From contig MZGM01000010.1 of assembly GCA_002085035.1 (NCBI GenBank), forward strand, positions 1 through 14,464: DNA of 14,464 nt. The letters run 5' to 3'. Position 1 is the stretch's first letter. Every line of letters starts with the position of its first letter. Of this stretch, positions 1 to 6,767 are shown one piece after another. Under the pieces are notes generated by a model that worked only from the letters and a program-made list of their open reading frames with translations, made no database searches and had not been told where the DNA came from. Origin of the DNA: Candidatus Zhuqueibacterota bacterium 4484_219 (GTDB lineage: Bacteria; Zhuqueibacterota; JdFR-76; 4484-219). A program made the translations under genes and the position numbers.

Positions 1-207
1 TAATTTGCCATCAGCAGGCCATACTGCACCTGTGGTAAAGGTAACCGTATAAATAGATTGTTCTCCAACAGTACTATTATCTGGCTGAACACTAATATTT
101 GAAATGGCTGACGCAGTAATAGGAACCAATAAAACCAATAAAATAGTAACAAACAAAATCCAGGAAAGTGTTTGCAGAAATGAGCGACTACCCATATTTA
201 ATTTCAT
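1..207 (-). CDS. Secreted beta-domain protein, N-terminal part (cut by window edge)
   Basis: This is an open frame of 69 codons from ATG at 207 to the left edge, so only the N-terminus is visible. Residues 1-35 look like a signal peptide: a short basic start, a long hydrophobic run (WILFVTILLVLLVPI) and a small-residue cleavage region TASA. The mature part begins ISNISVQPDNSTVGE and continues SIYTVTFTTGAVWPADGKL. It aligns by eye with the start of the mature protein encoded at 277-738 (TIDSLSVKP, then IYEVSFVLSDTLPSD), so the two are probably tandem paralogues. Both look like beta-sandwich or Ig-like surface modules; this is inference and no function is assigned. The ribosome site is weak (AGG seven bases upstream). 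ATG at 195 is an alternative start. The 69 bases between the two genes show no clear promoter. Confidence 0.72.
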   Translation of the reverse strand, partial: MKLNMGSRSFLQTLSWILFVTILLVLLVPITASAISNISVQPDNSTVGEQSIYTVTFTTGAVWPADGKL

Positions 208-276
208 AAAACAACCTAAGTTAATCTTGGGATACTTTTTGTTTATCCAATTTAAAATTTCGATAAGCAAACAAGA

Positions 277-738
277 TCATGGAAAAATTATTATTGCTGA
301 TTTTTTCTCTGTTCTCAGCAACTCCCCAGTTTGGTCCAAAATCGTCACAGAAATCTCATAACTGCCTGGTGGTGCATTCCTCACATTGGCAAATTTCACC
401 TCCACATTCTCTCCAGGTAAAATTGGCCTTCCTAATCCAGACCTTTTGATCGCCACCCTCTGGCCATCTACCGAAACTTTAAATCCCCCATTGATCGTGG
501 AAGACCCGGCCAATTTTACCCTTGACAGGTCGAACCCATCAGGGAAAGTCACCGTTATCACAGCATCCGAGGGTAGAGTATCGGAAAGCACAAAGCTTAC
601 TTCGTAGATAGTAATCGCCTCGGCTTCAGGATTAACCGGCTTTACCGATAAACTGTCAATTGTAGCCCCGGAGGCAGAAAGGCTACTGAAACAAAAAATA
701 CAAACAATTGCTAAAGCTATTCTTATTATGTTTTTCAT
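277..738 (-). CDS. Small secreted protein with a beta-rich domain
   Basis: This encodes 153 residues from ATG at 738, chosen because AGGA lies 8 bases upstream and the protein then opens with a signal peptide. The frame stays open up to 873, but that extension covers a structured leader and reads as non-coding. Residues 1-23 are the signal peptide (MKNIIRIALAIVCIFCF, then SASGA). The mature protein has alternating hydrophobic strands, with an ITVTFPDGFDLS stretch and an LPGENVEVKFANVRNAPPGSY stretch. This pattern suggests an Ig-like or cohesin-like beta-sandwich of a surface or periplasmic protein. No catalytic motif is visible. It is a probable paralogue of the partial gene downstream (1-207). 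It ends with a hydrophobic tail, IIIFP, and has no sorting signal I recognise. Function is unknown. Confidence 0.75.
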   Translation of the reverse strand: MKNIIRIALAIVCIFCFSSLSASGATIDSLSVKPVNPEAEAITIYEVSFVLSDTLPSDAVITVTFPDGFDLSRVKLAGSSTINGGFKVSVDGQRVAIKRSGLGRPILPGENVEVKFANVRNAPPGSYEISVTILDQTGELLRTEKKSAIIIFP

Positions 739-748
739 CTTATCATTC

Positions 749-813
749 CTGAGTTGCTGCAAATGAATCTCAGCCACGTCCGTCCTGTGTGGCCTTACCC
801 TGCTAAGGGCAAG
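749..813 (-). promoter_or_regulatory. Structured 5' leader: three abutting hairpins before the secreted-protein gene
   Basis: Read on the minus strand, three stem-loops follow each other with almost no gap. Stem A (813-794) is CTTGCCCT/AGGGTAAG with loop TAGC: 8 pairs, one of them G-U only in the minus-strand RNA. Stem B (793-773) is GCCAC/GTGGC with an 11-base loop. Stem C (773-749) is CTGAG/CTCAG; its 3' arm runs into the AGGA ribosome site of the gene starting at 738. The pairs are seen directly in the sequence; a regulatory role, such as translational control, is inference. I do not recognise a known riboswitch class. Confidence 0.45.
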
Positions 814-939
814 TAAAGACAGGGCTATTGAATTTACAATATTATGTTCTAAGGGTGCCTGAGGTCCAGACATCAGACTGAATTTGGACGAAGCATCGCT
901 GAACTAAATATGTTCTATTATCAGAAATAACAACGTAGC

Positions 940-1161
940 TTACGCCTCTCCTGCCGTAGTTTCAGGAATTTTGTATCCTCTTTCTTCTCCATATAAAATC
1001 TCTATCCTCTCTATGTTCGTTGTGGGCGGTTCAATATATACAGGAAAACGCTCTTTGGTCTCAATCTTTTTACCACTCGAGAAATAATTCAATCTCATCT
1101 GCCCAAACGGCAGAATTTGGACTGAGATTTTAATTGGTTGCTCCTTCTTCACGTTCTCCAT
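940..1161 (-). CDS. Small hypothetical protein
   Basis: This is a possible 73-residue protein from ATG at 1161, with AAGAG about 7 bases upstream. The frame is open up to a GTG at 1221, but that GTG lies inside a perfect palindrome and has no ribosome site, so the longer form is unlikely. ATG at 1176 is another option without a Shine-Dalgarno sequence. The product is hydrophilic and charged, beginning MENVKKEQPIKISVQILPFG and ending PETTAGEA. It has no signal peptide, membrane segment or motif I recognise. It sits between the repeat-rich gap (1162-1525) and the structured leader of the next gene. It may be real or a chance ORF; support is only the open frame and a modest ribosome site. Confidence 0.35.
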   Translation of the reverse strand: MENVKKEQPIKISVQILPFGQMRLNYFSSGKKIETKERFPVYIEPPTTNIERIEILYGEERGYKIPETTAGEA

Positions 1162-1201
1162 TTTATTTCTCTTCATCGATTTTTTGCTTTCGAGAAAACC
1201 C

Positions 1202-1223
1202 GCGTGGAAATTAATTTCCACGC
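1202..1223. repeat. Perfect 22-bp palindrome
   Basis: The 22 bases read identically on both strands, with half-site GCGTGGAAATT. It lies about 40 bases upstream of the small ORF starting at 1161. It could be a protein-binding site or part of a mobile repeat. No T-run follows on either strand, so an intrinsic terminator is not supported. Confidence 0.7.
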
Positions 1224-1234
1224 TATGTATAGAA

Positions 1235-1252
1235 AGTCCAATGAATTGGACT
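1235..1252. repeat. 18-bp inverted repeat, 8-bp arms
   Basis: AGTCCAAT and ATTGGACT are perfect inverted arms around a 2-base centre (GA). This is the second of three near-palindromes in 1202-1300. Confidence 0.65.
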
Positions 1253-1281
1253 ATGCTTTCCCCACGAGAGGCGGGATCTGA

Positions 1282-1300
1282 TAACCCAATTTATTGGTTA
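1282..1300. repeat. Imperfect inverted repeat (TAACCCAA/TTGGTTA)
   Basis: CCAA and TTGG flank a TTTA loop. The stem continues with TAA/TTA if one C (1285) is bulged. It is the third near-palindrome in this gap and lies about 15 bases before the inverted-repeat element at 1315. Confidence 0.45.
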
Positions 1301-1314
1301 CCTATCCGTACTGA

Positions 1315-1466
1315 GGCTGTATCAAAAGGCATTTTTAACCGCAAAGTTCGCCACGCAGGCGCAAGGATCGCAAAGGGCTAATTATCGATTTATAAAAATG
1401 TTGCGTGTTTTGTGCTCCCGTTGTGTTCTTTGCTGTTATCTTAAATCATTAACTTTTGATACAGTC
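1315..1466. repeat. MITE-like non-coding element with terminal inverted repeats
   Basis: The outer arms are CTGTATCAAAAG (1317-1328) and its exact reverse complement (1453-1464). They extend to 14 bases, G(G/A)CTGTATCAAAAG, with one transition. Inside lies a second, imperfect and G-U rich stem. Its left arm (about 1334-1375) begins TTAACCGCAAAGTTCGCCAC and carries repeated CGCAAAG/CGCAAGG-type units; its right arm (about 1400-1440) pairs with it around an AT-rich loop. CCGCAAAG-type units are, to my knowledge, common in intergenic repeat families of environmental bacteria. There is no ORF with coding character inside and no clean target-site duplication; the flanks CTGA and CCGA differ by one base. 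The CTGT-TCAAAAG tips faintly resemble ends of some IS1182-type elements, which is a guess. Confidence 0.55.
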
Positions 1467-1525
1467 CCGAAACCAATATCCCTCCCAAGTTTTTTCTGCC
1501 ACGGGCCCCTCCCGCCGAAGTTTTT

Positions 1526-2650
1526 CTATTTCAACAACGCCCGCAATAAAATCAACAACCCTTTACCCTCATTTTCTGCCAGTTTGAGATTTTTCTGCGC
1601 TTGCTTGTACCGGGGATTAATCTTCAATGCTTGACGAAACTCCTGGAGTGCCTTGAGAAAAAGATTGCGGCACTGAATCAGATAAGCCACTCCCAAATGA
1701 TTGTGCAAATCAGGATAATTGGAATACTTCTTCATCTGTTCCTGCAATTTGTAGATGTAGTCATTAATGCTACGTTCGTCCTTACTTTTACCGCCAAACA
1801 TGAAATTCAAGTAGAACTCATGCTCATAAAGAGACTCAAATTCGATTCCGTTTTGGTGACAACGATTAAGTAGGTCTAAAGACTGACTAAAATTGGAATT
1901 CTGAAATTCTTTTAGCGCCTGGCGGTAATCAGAACTCTCCAGATGAGGATTGAGATCAATAGACTTCCGTAAATGAAACAGCGCCTTTTTTTCTCGCACC
2001 GATAGTGGTAACAGGCTATCTTCCTGCGGAGCCTTAACTATACTGGTAAGATAAATTAATCCAAGAGTAAAATGAGCTTCACTGTAATTTTCGTTGATGC
2101 AAATGGCTTCTTCCACCTCGTGGATCGCTTCAGCATAGTTTCCGCTCCGTAAGTAGGCTAAGCCGAGATAATTATGTAAATCAGGAAACTCCGGTGCCAG
2201 TTGTACCGCCTTGGTCAAAATTTGGACAGCATCGTCTTGCCAACCAGCACGCAAATAAGCTATCCCTAAATTCTTGTAGGCATCAATAAATTTGTCGTCG
2301 ATGGCAATAGCATCTAAAAAGCTATCAATAGCCTCAGGAACCAAATTTTTTTTCAGAAAGATTAAACCCAGTTTGTTGGACGAAGGAGCATGGAGTGCTT
2401 TTTTTACCTTCTTGTGAATGTAAAAGAGAAGATCAAGTTCAGTTACTACCTGACGATGGAACTGTTCCAATAAGGTACGGTATTCTGTCTCCTCGACGCT
2501 GGCGTCAATGCTTTGTTCCCGAGTATCCAGCAAACTACCATTTTCAAAAATCTGGGAAATAATCTTTTTCCCTTCTGGCTGAAAGAGGGATTGCACATAA
2601 AAACGACGTTCCCCAATCTGCACATTCTCGCTTAATCCCAAACTGCCCAT
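1526..2650 (-). CDS. TPR-repeat protein
   Basis: This encodes 374 residues from ATG at 2650, preferred because GGGAG lies 9-10 bases upstream. The frame also offers GTG at 2695, but that codon has no ribosome site and falls in a hairpin. Residues about 6-50 form a beta-rich head (SENVQIGERRFYVQ, then KKIISQIFENGSLL). Tetratricopeptide repeats follow at about 90-205, with consensus-like NLGIAYLRAG, YLGLAYLRSG and TLGLIYL helices, and again near the C-terminus (LHNHLGVAYL, then ALQEFRQALKINPRYKQA). There is no signal peptide or membrane segment, so it is probably a cytoplasmic scaffold or adaptor. It follows the aminotransferase gene after a gap holding two hairpins, and may be a separate transcription unit. 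The family is clear; the partner and process are unknown. Confidence 0.88.
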   Translation of the reverse strand: MGSLGLSENVQIGERRFYVQSLFQPEGKKIISQIFENGSLLDTREQSIDASVEETEYRTLLEQFHRQVVTELDLLFYIHKKVKKALHAPSSNKLGLIFLKKNLVPEAIDSFLDAIAIDDKFIDAYKNLGIAYLRAGWQDDAVQILTKAVQLAPEFPDLHNYLGLAYLRSGNYAEAIHEVEEAICINENYSEAHFTLGLIYLTSIVKAPQEDSLLPLSVREKKALFHLRKSIDLNPHLESSDYRQALKEFQNSNFSQSLDLLNRCHQNGIEFESLYEHEFYLNFMFGGKSKDERSINDYIYKLQEQMKKYSNYPDLHNHLGVAYLIQCRNLFLKALQEFRQALKINPRYKQAQKNLKLAENEGKGLLILLRALLK

Positions 2651-2690
2651 AGGTCGCTTCTCCCGAAAAATTATTAGTGTATCAATTTGA

Positions 2691-2709
2691 CTCACTGAGA
2701 AACAGTGAG
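2691..2709 (-). repeat. Hairpin CTCACTG/CAGTGAG
   Basis: Seven perfect pairs enclose a 5-base loop, just upstream of the TPR gene start at 2650. It is separated by only two bases from the hairpin at 2712-2730. No U-run follows on the minus strand. Confidence 0.5.
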
Positions 2710-2711
2710 CT

Positions 2712-2730
2712 ATCGGTTTCGTGAACCGAT
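2712..2730 (-). repeat. Hairpin ATCGGTT/AACCGAT
   Basis: Seven perfect pairs enclose a 5-base loop, between the end of the aminotransferase gene (2814) and the TPR gene. It could be an attenuator, a processing site or a poor terminator. The lack of a following T-tract argues against a classical intrinsic terminator. Confidence 0.5.
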
Positions 2731-2813
2731 TTCCAGTCTTTTAATAAAGTACAAAAATCGTTCCAGAACACACAATACTACCAATAATTTATCGACCTAT
2801 AGACAGATTCACT

Positions 2814-4016
2814 TTAACCCATAGTAGATTGTAACTTAGTCAACCCTCTTTCTATTCGATCCAAAGCTTTATGAATGGTTTCCATTGAAGTTGCAAAAGA
2901 AAAACGAACGTGAGCATCTGTACCAAAAGCACTCCCTGGAACCAAAGCAACTTGCTCCTCTTCTAAAAGAAACTGACAAAGAGAGGTCGAATCTTCAATT
3001 ACCCAATCGTTATAATTGCTACCGTAAAAGAAATCCATTCGAGGGAACACATAAAAAGTTCCCGCCGGCTTTTCACATTGTACACCCGGAATTTTTGTCA
3101 ACCGGGAAAACATGGCATTACGCCGCTGTTCAAATGCTTCCACCATTCGGTTTACACATTCCTGCGACTCTGTAAGAGCAGCAACAGCCGCCCACTGAGC
3201 CACCGTTGTTGGATTGGAAGTACTATGACTTTGGATTTTAGCGATGGCGGCAATTATTTCCTTACACGCCGCCACAAACCCGATACGCCATCCCGTCATC
3301 GAATAGGTTTTTGAAACTCCATTAACTGTAATCACCTGATCGCGAATCTCTGAAAAAGAAGCTAAAGAGATGTGAGATTTACCATCGAAAACAATCTTCT
3401 CATAAACCTCATCAACTAACACATAAATACCTGTTTTCTTGACAATATCGGCAATTGCTGCCAGGGTAACGTAGTCATAAACTGTCCCAGTGGGATTGCA
3501 GGGATTGTTCAATATCAGCAATTTTGTCTGAGGGGTGATTTTTTCCCGCAATTGTTCTGGCTGAAGCATGAAGTTATTTTCAGGCACAGTATCAATGAAC
3601 ACCGGAACCGCATCAGCCAACCTAACCTGCTGCTCATAACTCATCCAATAGGGTACCGGGATAATCACCTCATCGCCCTTCTGGCACAGTGCAAGGATGG
3701 CACACATAATAGCATGCTTACCTCCACAAGTAACTGTAACCTCCTCAACACTGCAGTGCAAATCATTATCTCGAGCTAATTTTGACACTATCGCTTCCCG
3801 CAACTCTGGAATACCGGTTACTTCGGTGTACTTGGTACGATCAGCAGCAATTGCTTGCACTGCTGCATCTTTAATATGAGATGGGGTAGGAAAATCGGGT
3901 TCACCAGTAGCTAAAGATAAAATATCTACACCTCGATGTTGCAAGCGTAAAACAGTCTGGGCAACAGCTACTGTTCGGGAGTCATTAATGCGCCTGATGC
4001 GATCTGCCAACAACAT
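2814..4016 (-). CDS. Class I PLP aminotransferase (aspartate aminotransferase type)
   Basis: This encodes 400 residues from ATG at 4016, where AAGGA lies about 9 bases upstream; the in-frame TTG at 4034 overlaps the end of pta and is less likely. The fold-type I landmarks are in order: GEPDFPTP at 38-45, the NNPCNPTG loop at 170-177, D202 in VDEVY for the pyridine nitrogen, the Schiff-base lysine K236 in SKTYSMTGWRIGF, and a substrate-carboxylate arginine, R371, in HVRFSFA. Length and motifs match the bacterial aspartate/prephenate aminotransferase subgroup, which moves an amino group between aspartate and 2-oxoglutarate using pyridoxal phosphate in the cytoplasm. Exact substrate range (aspartate, prephenate or aromatic acids) cannot be read from the sequence. 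It starts 14 bases after the pta stop codon, so the two are probably cotranscribed. Confidence 0.93.
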   Translation of the reverse strand: MLLADRIRRINDSRTVAVAQTVLRLQHRGVDILSLATGEPDFPTPSHIKDAAVQAIAADRTKYTEVTGIPELREAIVSKLARDNDLHCSVEEVTVTCGGKHAIMCAILALCQKGDEVIIPVPYWMSYEQQVRLADAVPVFIDTVPENNFMLQPEQLREKITPQTKLLILNNPCNPTGTVYDYVTLAAIADIVKKTGIYVLVDEVYEKIVFDGKSHISLASFSEIRDQVITVNGVSKTYSMTGWRIGFVAACKEIIAAIAKIQSHSTSNPTTVAQWAAVAALTESQECVNRMVEAFEQRRNAMFSRLTKIPGVQCEKPAGTFYVFPRMDFFYGSNYNDWVIEDSTSLCQFLLEEEQVALVPGSAFGTDAHVRFSFATSMETIHKALDRIERGLTKLQSTMG

Positions 4017-4030
4017 TGGGCTGTTTCCTT

Positions 4031-5011
4031 TCAAGAAGCCATTACGCTACAAATAGCCACCACATCGACAATATCATCCACACTGCAACCACGGGAAAGG
4101 TCATTGGCAGGTTTGTTAAGCCCTTGCACCACCGGGCCGATAGCCTTAGCGCCAGCCAAACGATTGACCAGTTTGTAACCAATATTGCCCGCATTCAAAT
4201 CGGGAAAGATCAACACATTAGCTCTACCTTCTAAAGGGCTATCTGGCGCCTTGCTGTGGGCGATTTCGGGAATGATAGCAGCATCTACTTGTAATTCGCC
4301 ATCTACTTTTAGACCGGGCTCTTGTTCCTGAACGATGTGCACGGCTTCCAAAATCTTGTCCAACATGGGATGCTGGGCACTGCCTTTGGTAGAAAATGAC
4401 AACAAAGCCACTAAAGGTTCTTCACCAGTAAGAAGCTTATGCGTGCGCGCTGAAGAACGGGCAATTGCTGCTAACTGCTCAGCAGTAGGGTCCGGCACCA
4501 CTGCACTATCGGCAAAGGTAAAAACACGATCCCATCCGGGCACTACCATCTCGAAGGTACCGGAAACTACCGAAATTCCCGGCGCCAAGCCGATAATATG
4601 GAGCGCTGCCCGCAACACATCGCCAGTAGTGTTTATCGACCCCGCCACACTGCCATCGGCCAGCCCATTGCGCACTAACATAGCGCCAAAGAACAAAGGA
4701 TTTTTCATCACCTGGCTTGCTTTCCGGCGATCTACTCCTTTATCTTTACGTAATTGATAATAAAACTCACTATATTCTTCCAATCGAGTATCTTCTTGAG
4801 GGTTTAAAATTACCACATTGGAGAGGTCTACATTCAGCACCTTGGCTTTGTGCTGGATTTCCGCCTCATCACCCAAAAGAATCAAATTTGCTATTTTCTC
4901 TTTCCTGATGATATCGACAGCCCGAATTATGCGTTCTTCAGTACCTTCCGGCAAAACAATTGTTTTGTTCCTCCCTCTTGCTCGCTGCCGAATAGATGCA
5001 ATGAAATCCAT
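4031..5011 (-). CDS. pta: Phosphate acetyltransferase
   Basis: This encodes 326 residues from ATG at 5011, with AGAGAGGA about 6 bases upstream. The frame continues to 5065, but the extra residues do not resemble the family. Pta interconverts acetyl-CoA plus phosphate with acetyl phosphate plus CoA, linking to acetate kinase in fermentation or acetate use; no ackA is in the window. The N-terminal KTIVLPEGTEERI, the middle LADGSVAGSINTTGDVLRA, the STKGSAQHP loop and the C-terminal FPDLNAGNIGYKLVNRLAGA and GPVVQGLNKPANDLSRG motifs are all present. The length fits the short, single-domain type of about 330 residues without the N-terminal DRTGG regulatory part. Phosphate butyryltransferase is a relative, but the C-terminal motifs favour Pta. 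The 196-base gap upstream gives no convincing promoter. Confidence 0.95.
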   Translation of the reverse strand: MDFIASIRQRARGRNKTIVLPEGTEERIIRAVDIIRKEKIANLILLGDEAEIQHKAKVLNVDLSNVVILNPQEDTRLEEYSEFYYQLRKDKGVDRRKASQVMKNPLFFGAMLVRNGLADGSVAGSINTTGDVLRAALHIIGLAPGISVVSGTFEMVVPGWDRVFTFADSAVVPDPTAEQLAAIARSSARTHKLLTGEEPLVALLSFSTKGSAQHPMLDKILEAVHIVQEQEPGLKVDGELQVDAAIIPEIAHSKAPDSPLEGRANVLIFPDLNAGNIGYKLVNRLAGAKAIGPVVQGLNKPANDLSRGCSVDDIVDVVAICSVMAS

Positions 5012-5207
5012 TTCTAATCCTCTCTTTGATTGAGACCTCACTACTTTCCCTGCCACACAAAACACCAGAACGAAAAAATAAGCCCAAACTTCTGAACCAT
5101 TCGAGGGGTCAAAATCTCTTTTAAAAGCAGTTGTAATTTAACCACCAAGTTCACCGCTCGTCAGAGGAACAGCAGCTGGGCGAAGTGAGCTATCAAAGTT
5201 ATTTTAT

Positions 5208-6188
5208 TTATTGTGACTTAAGACACAAAGCTATTAGGTCATCGACATGGGCTGTTGCCAGACATTCCACCGTATCGGCTGCACCATAGTAGATTTTCAC
5301 CTCGCCATCATCTTCCAAGATTAGACCACCGGGAAAAAGAACATGGCCTCGGAATCCCTCAAGTTCATACTTCTCCTCCGGAACCATAAGCGGCTCTTGA
5401 TACATTCCCTTGATGATCCATGGTTGTTCCAAATCGAGAAGCATAAGCCCAATTGTGTACGTTTTGAACCAATGCCGGTGCCACGCTGGAAGTTCTCGGT
5501 TCTTATCCACTGTGACAGCGTGAAAAAGAGTAAGCCATCCTTTACCTGTCTTGACCGGAGGCGCACCAGGACCAATCTTAGCGTTACACCAGGGAACTTG
5601 TTCGGAGCCAAGCACCAGTTGCGAGTTCCCCCAATATCGACAGTCGGGCGAATCGGAAAACCACAGATCAAAATTCTCTGGCCCTCCCCTGCCGTAGATG
5701 GAAAACGGCCGTTCAAGGCGCATAAACTTTCCATCAAGCTTTTCGGGAAACAGAACCATATTCCGATTATCCGGAACCGATAAGCTCAAGATTTCCCACT
5801 TGTCAAAATCGTCGGTGACAGCAATACCACCTCTAATCCCGTGACGAGTATCCACTGCAAAACAAAGATAGCAACGCCCGTCAATCACTGAGATACGGGG
5901 ATCGTAAGCGCGCTGAATTTCATCAGTCACCAGTTCAATCCAGGGTTTGGGCTCTGGCTGCCAGTTAATACCATCGTCGGAATAAGCGACTCCTATGTTG
6001 GTCCGTTCTACCCTTGCATCACCTGGTTTTGCACCCACATCATTGCGGAAAACCATCACATACTTACCTTCGTATTTTATCACGCCTGCATTGAATATTT
6101 GTGTTGCCGGATACGGAACGTGAGAGGCAGAAAGAACCGGATTCTCTGGATGTCGCGAAATACACTCAGAAGTACTCCACACATACAT
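5208..6188 (-). CDS. GH130 beta-mannoside phosphorylase family protein
   Basis: This encodes 326 residues from ATG at 6188, with AAGGA about 9 bases upstream; GTG at 6242 would add 18 residues that do not look like the family. GH130 enzymes are five-bladed beta-propellers, many of which cleave beta-1,4-mannosyl bonds with phosphate to give mannose 1-phosphate. Motifs in order: RHPENPVL at 12-19, FNAGVIKYEGKYVMVFR at 32-48, YDPRI at 95-99 (its Asp is at the position of the family's proposed general acid), NMVLFPEKLDGKFMRLERP at 143-161, GPGAPPVKTGKGWL at 206-219 with FHA just after, and FPGGLI plus YYGAADT near the end. There is no signal peptide, so it is probably cytoplasmic. Substrate (mannobiose, mannosyl-glucose, mannosyl-GlcNAc or another) cannot be decided here, and no transporter or mannanase gene accompanies it. 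Confidence 0.88.
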   Translation of the reverse strand: MYVWSTSECISRHPENPVLSASHVPYPATQIFNAGVIKYEGKYVMVFRNDVGAKPGDARVERTNIGVAYSDDGINWQPEPKPWIELVTDEIQRAYDPRISVIDGRCYLCFAVDTRHGIRGGIAVTDDFDKWEILSLSVPDNRNMVLFPEKLDGKFMRLERPFSIYGRGGPENFDLWFSDSPDCRYWGNSQLVLGSEQVPWCNAKIGPGAPPVKTGKGWLTLFHAVTVDKNRELPAWHRHWFKTYTIGLMLLDLEQPWIIKGMYQEPLMVPEEKYELEGFRGHVLFPGGLILEDDGEVKIYYGAADTVECLATAHVDDLIALCLKSQ

Positions 6189-6272
6189 TGTCAAGATGTC
6201 CTTACTAATTAGGAAAAGTGCATTAACATTGTCACCAATCACCTCTTGAAGACTTGGAGGATTTTCACAGAT

Positions 6273-6767
6273 TCACTTTTTCCTGCGGAGTGATTCCAAC
6301 TTTTCTTTTAATTTAGCCAGTACAAAAGGTGGGACAAAATTATTTACATCGCCCCCAAATCCTGCTACTTCCTTGACGATGGTAGAATCTAAATACACAT
6401 ATTTTTCATGGGGCATCAAAAAGACAGTTATAACCTCATCGGCCAATTTGCGATTCATTAACGCCATTTGCAATTCATACTCAAAATCGGACACCGCGCG
6501 CAGCCCTCTGATGATGGCGGTAGCATGTTTTTGCAATGCATATTCCACCACTAACCCTTCAAAAGAATCAACCTCAACATTGAGGAAATTTTTCACCGCT
6601 TCTTCGATCATCTCCTTCCGTTCTTCTACCGAAAAAAACGGCGTTTTAGCAGTATTGCGTGCAATAGTCACAATGATTTTGTCAAATAACAAACTAGCCC
6701 GTTCAATAATATCGATATGCCCATTTGTTATAGGATCAAATGTCCCCGGATAGATGGCAATTTTCAT
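6273..6767 (-). CDS. coaD: Phosphopantetheine adenylyltransferase
   Basis: This encodes 164 residues from ATG at 6767, with GAGGA about 6 bases upstream; the protein then opens MKIAIYPGTFDPITNGH as in the family. CoaD transfers AMP from ATP to 4'-phosphopantetheine, the penultimate step of coenzyme A synthesis, in the cytoplasm. The nucleotidyltransferase signature TNGH is at 14-17. RGLRAVSDFEYELQMALMNR and the DSTIVKEVAGFGGDV segment (the usual SST/SSS loop, here DST) complete the active site. Length is typical (about 160). Its start overlaps the end of rsmD by 32 bases, the classic rsmD-coaD pairing, so translational coupling is likely. Confidence 0.96.
   Translation of the reverse strand: MKIAIYPGTFDPITNGHIDIIERASLLFDKIIVTIARNTAKTPFFSVEERKEMIEEAVKNFLNVEVDSFEGLVVEYALQKHATAIIRGLRAVSDFEYELQMALMNRKLADEVITVFLMPHEKYVYLDSTIVKEVAGFGGDVNNFVPPFVLAKLKEKLESLRRKK

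Noticed and set aside
773..793. Loop of stem B contains ACGG, recalling mini-ykkC (ACGR loops)
   Set aside because: The neighbouring hairpin has loop TAGC rather than ACGR, and the gene is not a transporter of the expected kind.
739..873. N-terminal extension of the secreted protein to a start at 873
   Set aside because: It would place 45 residues before a clean signal peptide and across three hairpins; ATG at 738 has its own ribosome site.
1498..1530. GC-rich CGGG/CCCG hairpin next to a T-run, as a terminator
   Set aside because: The T-run follows on the plus strand, where there is no gene to terminate, and the stem is only four pairs; on the minus strand no T-run follows.
1184..1634. Plus-strand open frames across the 1162-1525 gap
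   Set aside because: They cross palindromes and the inverted-repeat element, have no convincing ribosome sites, and the second runs into the TPR gene antisense.
2800..2812. The 13-mer AAAGTGAATCTGT (minus strand) occurs just after the aminotransferase stop and again at the coaD stop (about 6267-6279)
   Set aside because: A repeated 13-mer is expected by chance in a sequence of this size and AT content, it is part of coding sequence in one case, and other genes lack it.
5139..5156. TTTAACCACCAAGTTCACC as a second intergenic repeat of the CGCAAAG/ACCAAG type
   Set aside because: Only one and a half units are present and no pairing arm is found nearby.
5012..5207. Promoter for pta in the upstream gap
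   Set aside because: Best candidates match only about four of six bases at -35 and -10; not strong enough to annotate.
5343..5783. Plus-strand open frame of 146 codons antisense to the GH130 gene
   Set aside because: The minus-strand frame has all GH130 motifs; the plus-strand frame shows no recognisable family and is a shadow.
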